In this document: positions 15,301 to 17,666 of the stretch, in pieces | How positions within the stretch are numbered: the first letter of the stretch is position 1 | Layout of the letters: each line of letters starts with the position of its first letter | NCBI GenBank assembly: GCA_964393895.1 | Contig: CAYMWP010000101.1 | Span: 1 to 17,666, forward strand | Length of the DNA: 17,666 nucleotides | Source: B4-G1 sp964393895 | GTDB lineage: Bacteria; Chloroflexota; Anaerolineae; B4-G1 | Reading direction: 5' to 3' | Made by a program: the position numbers and the translations under genes | Notes under the pieces: generated by a model | Databases searched by the model: none | The model's input: only the letters and a program-made list of their open reading frames with translations | Told to the model about the DNA's origin: nothing

Positions 15301-15431
15301 AACTGGCGCAGCAGACCCAGTTCATCGTCATCACCCACAATCGGGGCACCGTCGAGGCCGCCGAGACCATCTATGGCGTCTCGATGGGCGCGGATGGGGT
15401 CTCGCAGGTGGTGTCGCTCAAGCTGGATTAG
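12342..15431 (+). CDS. smc: Chromosome segregation ATPase SMC
   Basis: Core ATPase of the SMC-ScpAB condensin, which folds and segregates the chromosome. The 1029-aa protein begins MHLKHLTLQGYKSF, the standard SMC start. Walker A GPNGSGKS is at 31-38 and ERRTLFEEAAGISLYRARR at about 151-169. The first coiled coil runs to about 425, the hinge about 428-575 (GVRALLQANLEGVVGPLAELI ... TSTGTVLRADGALSLGS), the second coil to about 905, the ABC signature LSGGE at 939-943 and Walker B CVLDEVDAM at about 964-972. It is shorter than typical bacterial SMCs (about 1150-1190 aa); the missing length is in the coiled-coil arms, notably the N-terminal arm, while all catalytic motifs are intact. The in-frame extension back to 12210 is repeat-encoded and lies upstream of the promoter, so I exclude it. 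scpA and scpB are not in the window. It is first of a plus-strand run with the phosphoesterase. Confidence 0.96.
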   Translation: MHLKHLTLQGYKSFATKIEFLFPTGVTAIVGPNGSGKSNIADGIRWVLGEQRMRALRGKSSADMIFAGGRRRARSGMAEVSLTLDNSDGWLPIDFGEVTITRRAYRSGDNEYLINGSRVRLRDIAELLAESGLSERTYTVIGQGLVDAALSLRPQERRTLFEEAAGISLYRARREKAIERLDETQHNLERVRDIVGEITPRLQRLEREAAQLEEYRRVAAHLERLQRTWYGYRWGRQQAVLGEAAEKAAFLESSLEAQQREASALNERLAQLRRRESELRAGLRDWHRESAGLHDRSNEVQRDLAVAEERARLLQVRREELLAELEPLSAQQEAQAEKVTQTRAQVSQLERELAERREQLAAFEREWVAAQEQAQEPDQQHAQAEELQARRATLERLGQALLEARAESARLAGEQEALGRMRDRGTAYGAGVRALLQANLEGVVGPLAELIQVPSEWERAVEAALGGDLQAVVVERTSVVEEARRVIEAAGGRLTLLPLDGLRPAPPLPSNALCASSVVTCDGRVRPAVEAVLGAVALCDDLPSARVLLPSLPPGSRCVTSTGTVLRADGALSLGSAGTTTLLADERARREFPAKLDEARLRCQEIEEQQREEAEQIAALETRLAELARQAAAAREEATRVAREALENARTEAAVLGETLRSHQAALQREESLLERLRAQRAARRQRVEELETEHASIVARVQEQRAAAAEMEAQLRQVRQRIQPAEDELARLLEEQTSLEEKERRAHDRTRDWETRHGRAQLEVARCQDALDLLKQRIEEDLGLVELELAESVTVQTPLPMRPLVSQLPVVEELPEGLEDEIQRVKARVRRLGRVNPHALDDYAEVQERHQFLTEQSADLEVASEKLRRVVAELDELMEAAFQETFDAVAVRFSETFALLFDGGAARLELTEPDDLLSSGVDIVARPPGKRAQRLALLSGGERALTAAALMFALLHVSPTPFCVLDEVDAMLDEANVARFRALLEELAQQTQFIVITHNRGTVEAAETIYGVSMGADGVSQVVSLKLD

Positions 15432-15468
15432 GAATTGGGGATTGGGGAGTAGGGAGTAAGGAGTAGGG
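15432..15468 (+). repeat. Period-7 tandem repeat forming the intergenic spacer and RBS
   Basis: The whole 37-nt gap between the smc stop and the next ATG is heptamers: GAATTGG, GGATTGG, GGAGTAG, GGAGTAA, GGAGTAG, then GG before ATG. The AAGGAG formed by the last units is the ribosome-binding site of the phosphoesterase. Confidence 0.9.
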
Positions 15469-16404
15469 ATGCGGCTGGCGGCTCTGGCTGACGTTCATGG
15501 CAATCTGCCCGCGCTGGAGGCGGTGCTGGCGGATGTGGAGCAGCATAGTGTGGGCGGCATTATTATTGCCGGCGATATGGTCGGCAGCGGACCGCACTCG
15601 GTGGAAGTGATTCGACGGCTACGCTCGCTACGCACCTGGATGATTCGAGGCAACAGCGAGAACTATTTCTTGGACTATGATTCCGGGAGAGCTCCGGGTG
15701 GTTGGTACACGAGTTACCAGTGGGCCGTCATGCGCTGGTCGTACCACAGCCTCGACAGAGAGACACTGGATTTCATCGCCTCGCTTGCAGAACAGCGCGT
15801 AGTCACCTTGGATGGCGCCGCGCCGATCCGCGTGGTGCATGGTTCTCTGGAAAGCCCATCAGGCCGACTCTTTCCAGACCGCGACCCGGTTAGGTTGGAC
15901 TGGTTCAGAAAGGCCGGGCTTTTTAAGCCAGACCACGATCCGGTCGAGTTGGAACTGGTACTTGCGGGAATAGAGGAGCCAGTGTTGGTGTGCGGGCACA
16001 CGCATATTCCGTGGAAGCAGGAGCACAAAGGCAAGCTGGCCTTCAATCCAGGTGCGGTTTGCAATCCGCTCAACGGCGATACGCGTGCCCAATACGCGCT
16101 GCTGACCTGGCTGGATGACCGCTGGCAGGTCGAGCATCGGGCCGTGGCCTACAATCTCGACCGGATACGCGCTGCCTTTCGGGAAAGCGGTTTGCTGGCC
16201 GAAGGAGGGGCTTTTGCGCGGGCCTGCCTGCTCGGTATAGAGACGGGCCAAAACGTCGCAGGTCATTTCGTTTCGTATGTCTATGATTTGGCTGCCGAGG
16301 CGGGGTTCAAAGATTGCGCTGTCGTTCCAGACGGCATCTGGGATCGCGCAGTGGCCACTTTCGATTGGCGTGAGTACCTCGACAATGTTACATTCGGCTC
16401 GTAG
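15469..16404 (+). CDS. Calcineurin-like metallophosphoesterase (YfcE/MJ0936 type)
   Basis: A 311-aa dinuclear-metal phosphoesterase. All signature blocks are present: DVHGN (8-12), GDMVGSG (35-41), GNSE (61-64), VHGS (123-126) and GHTHIPW (176-182), with the last followed by FNPGAVCNP, as in the YfcE-like group. The core ends near residue 230; the C-terminal about 80 residues (EHRAVAYNLDRIRAAFRESG onward) form the added helix-rich part often seen in these proteins, with no recognised separate domain. There is no signal peptide or membrane span, so it is cytoplasmic. Its substrate (phosphodiester, nucleotide or protein) cannot be read from sequence. It is 37 nt behind smc and probably cotranscribed; its ribosome-binding site comes from the heptamer tract. 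Confidence 0.9.
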   Translation: MRLAALADVHGNLPALEAVLADVEQHSVGGIIIAGDMVGSGPHSVEVIRRLRSLRTWMIRGNSENYFLDYDSGRAPGGWYTSYQWAVMRWSYHSLDRETLDFIASLAEQRVVTLDGAAPIRVVHGSLESPSGRLFPDRDPVRLDWFRKAGLFKPDHDPVELELVLAGIEEPVLVCGHTHIPWKQEHKGKLAFNPGAVCNPLNGDTRAQYALLTWLDDRWQVEHRAVAYNLDRIRAAFRESGLLAEGGAFARACLLGIETGQNVAGHFVSYVYDLAAEAGFKDCAVVPDGIWDRAVATFDWREYLDNVTFGS

Positions 16405-16411
16405 TCACGCA

Positions 16412-16470
16412 CGGAGTGTAACAGAGTGCGGTTGTGCGCCACTCCACTGCGTTTCGTGGCGCACTACGAA
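16412..16470. repeat. Dispersed hairpin-bearing intergenic repeat, copy B
   Basis: GAGTGC..GCGCCACTCC followed by GTGGCGCACTACGAAC matches copy A near the window start (about 150-213). Here GTGCGCCAC (16434-16442) and GTGGCGCAC (16456-16464) form a perfect 9-bp stem with a 13-nt loop. It follows the phosphoesterase stop and may slow or end transcription, though no T-run follows. Confidence 0.55.
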
Positions 16471-16502
16471 CATCACTTTCTCTCAAGATACAAAATCTAA
16501 CA

Positions 16503-16530
16503 TTGTCGAGGTACGAAAGGACCGGATAAT
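16503..16530 (+). promoter_or_regulatory. Candidate promoter of the asparaginase gene
   Basis: TTGTCG (16503-16508), a 16-nt spacer and GATAAT (16525-16530). The predicted start near 16537 is about 20 nt before the TTG start at 16558. Confidence 0.5.
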
Positions 16531-16557
16531 AGCCTATGGCGCGGGTAAGGAAGTCAT

Positions 16558-17556
16558 TTGCCAAGGTCTAATCTCCAATCTCCAATCCCTAATCTCCACG
16601 TCGCCATCCTGACCACCGGCGGCACCATCGCCATGCGGCACGACGCGGCGGCGGGCGGGGCCGTGCCCACGCTGTCCGCTGCCGACTTGAAGGCTGCGCT
16701 GCCGGCGGGGTTGCCGGAGGTGCGGACCGAGGAACTGGTCAATCTGCCCAGCTCACACTTTACGCTAGAGACGCTGGCGACGATCCGCGAGCGCGTGGCG
16801 GCGCTGGCGGCGGAAGCGGACGTGGCGGGCATCGTCGTCACGCACGGCACCGACACGCTGGAAGAGACCGCCTGCCTGCTCGACCTGACCGTGCCGGGGG
16901 AGAAGCCGATCGCTCTCACGGGCGCGATGCGCACTGCCTCCAACGTGGGCTACGAGGGATACGCCAACCTGCTGGCCGCGATTCGCGTGGCGGCCGCTCC
17001 GCAGGCGCGGGGGCTGGGTGCGGTCGTCGTCTTTAATGACGAGATTCACGCCGCGCGCTACGTCACCAAAATGCACACGCTCAGCCCGGCGACGTTCCAA
17101 TCGCCCGGCTGGGGACCGGTGGGCCGGGTGGAAGGGGAGCGGGTCGTCGTCGCTCGCCGGCCGGAGAGGCGTGTGTTGCCCTGGCGCGGCCTGGAATCAA
17201 AGGTGGCGCTGCTCAAGCTGACGGTGGGAATGGAGACCGACTTGCTGGAAGATGCGCTGGCGCGATCCATCCGAGGTGTGGTCGTCGAGGCGTTGGGGGG
17301 CGGGCGCGTGCCCACCTGGTGGCTGCCCGTCATCGAGCGGGCGCGAGAGCGAGGCGTGACGGTGGTGATCGCCAGTCGCTGTCCTTCTGGACGGGTCTGG
17401 GATGCGTATGGTTATCCGGGCGCGTACCGCACCCTGGTCGACCTGGGCTGCCTCTTTGCCGAGGGGCTGAACGGGCAGAAAGCGCGTGTCAAATTGATGG
17501 TTGTACTGGCGGCCGCTCAAGATGCTGATGAGACAATAAATCTGTGGAGCAACTGA
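16558..17556 (+). CDS. L-asparaginase (asparaginase/glutaminase family)
   Basis: Hydrolyses L-asparagine to aspartate and ammonia. The 332-aa protein carries both threonine motifs, ILTTGGTIA (17-25) and VTHGTDTLEET (94-104), and the lysine-containing KMHT (171-174), so the catalytic Thr, Thr-Asp and Lys set is complete. Length matches the family and no signal peptide is seen, so it is probably cytoplasmic. The start is forced: an in-frame TAA lies at 16546-16548 and the only usual start codon before the first core strand is TTG at 16558, with AAGGAAG 5 nt upstream. As a result the leader PRSNLQSPIPNLH before the first strand (VAIL) is encoded by a 7-nt tandem repeat. The nearby Amt-fold gene is divergent and not obviously linked. 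Type I versus II cannot be decided. Confidence 0.92.
   Translation: MPRSNLQSPIPNLHVAILTTGGTIAMRHDAAAGGAVPTLSAADLKAALPAGLPEVRTEELVNLPSSHFTLETLATIRERVAALAAEADVAGIVVTHGTDTLEETACLLDLTVPGEKPIALTGAMRTASNVGYEGYANLLAAIRVAAAPQARGLGAVVVFNDEIHAARYVTKMHTLSPATFQSPGWGPVGRVEGERVVVARRPERRVLPWRGLESKVALLKLTVGMETDLLEDALARSIRGVVVEALGGGRVPTWWLPVIERARERGVTVVIASRCPSGRVWDAYGYPGAYRTLVDLGCLFAEGLNGQKARVKLMVVLAAAQDADETINLWSN
16567..16601 (+). repeat. Period-7 tandem repeat inside the asparaginase 5' end
   Basis: Units TCTAATC, TCCAATC, TCCAATC, CCTAATC, TCCACGT start nine bases after the TTG start codon and are translated as the N-terminal leader. The 12-mer TAATCTCCAATC here also occurs at the methyltransferase start (7129-7140). 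Confidence 0.88.
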
Positions 17557-17568
17557 AAGAGGAATTGG

Positions 17569-17640
17569 ATGGAGGAGCGAGAAGTAATCACGGCGGATAT
17601 GTCAATTGGGTGTGTTTCAAATGAGCTGGGCAAGACCTGA
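17569..17640 (+). pseudogene. Possible truncated DUF1858-type gene start
   Basis: A well-formed start lies 12 nt after the asparaginase stop: AGAGGA, then ATG at 17569. It encodes MEEREVITADMSIG and, after nine more residues, hits TGA at 17638. The ITADMSIG part resembles the opening of DUF1858 domains (ITxDMTIGEVL...), small domains of about 60-70 aa. After the glycine the sequence no longer fits and runs into GTGTGTTTCAAATGAG and a palindrome (17633-17645), as if an inserted element interrupts the gene. The window ends 26 nt later, so this is tentative. Confidence 0.35.
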
Positions 17641-17645
17641 GGTCT
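17633..17645. repeat. AGACCT/AGGTCT palindrome, third occurrence
   Basis: AGACCTGAGGTCT repeats the arms of the two palindromes inside the 12064-12203 MITE with a shorter centre. It may mark another element whose remainder lies beyond the window. Confidence 0.5.
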
Positions 17646-17666
17646 AGGGTCTCTACTGAAATGAAA

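Overview
This is a G+C-rich bacterial chromosome segment. Family resemblances (a site-2 protease with a long insertion, a compact SMC, a divergent Amt-fold protein, and an RCK protein with a degenerate pore) together with heptameric repeats at gene starts make me think of Chloroflexota (Anaerolineae-like). This is inference; there is no rRNA or other marker to prove it. I see no tRNA, rRNA or CRISPR array.

Layout. (1) 254-3758, minus strand: a tight three-gene operon of an M50 site-2 protease (rseP-like), a HEAT-repeat protein and a secreted or membrane-anchored HExxH peptidase. It is driven by a good sigma70-type promoter (TTGCGA-17-TATAAT, 3849-3877). (2) 4024-7138, minus strand: a restriction-modification module that looks more A/T-rich than its surroundings, with an AlwI-family type IIS endonuclease and a DPPY DNA methyltransferase. 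The 358-nt gap between them holds nested inverted-repeat elements, and a 163-bp MITE with a target duplication sits about 11 nt before the methyltransferase start. (3) 7312-7730: non-coding, with a striking cluster of six perfect small hairpins. (4) 7731-10407, minus strand: a small P-loop kinase-like protein, an RCK/TrkA-N membrane protein without a K+ selectivity filter, a SpoIIE/PP2C-type phosphatase (ATGA overlap with the RCK gene) and YajC. (5) 10710-12050, minus strand: an Amt-fold transporter lacking both pore histidines. (6) 12051-12341: divergent intergenic region with a 140-bp IS66-like MITE, a heptamer tract and the smc promoter. (7) 12342-17556, plus strand: SMC, a metallophosphoesterase and an L-asparaginase. 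The window ends in what looks like the broken start of a DUF1858-type gene.

The most unusual theme is at translation starts. Period-7 degenerate tandem repeats abut or enter the 5' ends of four genes. They encode the first residues of the HExxH peptidase and the asparaginase, and supply the ribosome-binding site of the metallophosphoesterase. Independently, two transposon-like insertions (and probably a third) lie at or inside ribosome-binding sites (methyltransferase, amt, endonuclease). Together these suggest a genome whose gene starts are repeatedly remodelled by repeats and MITEs.
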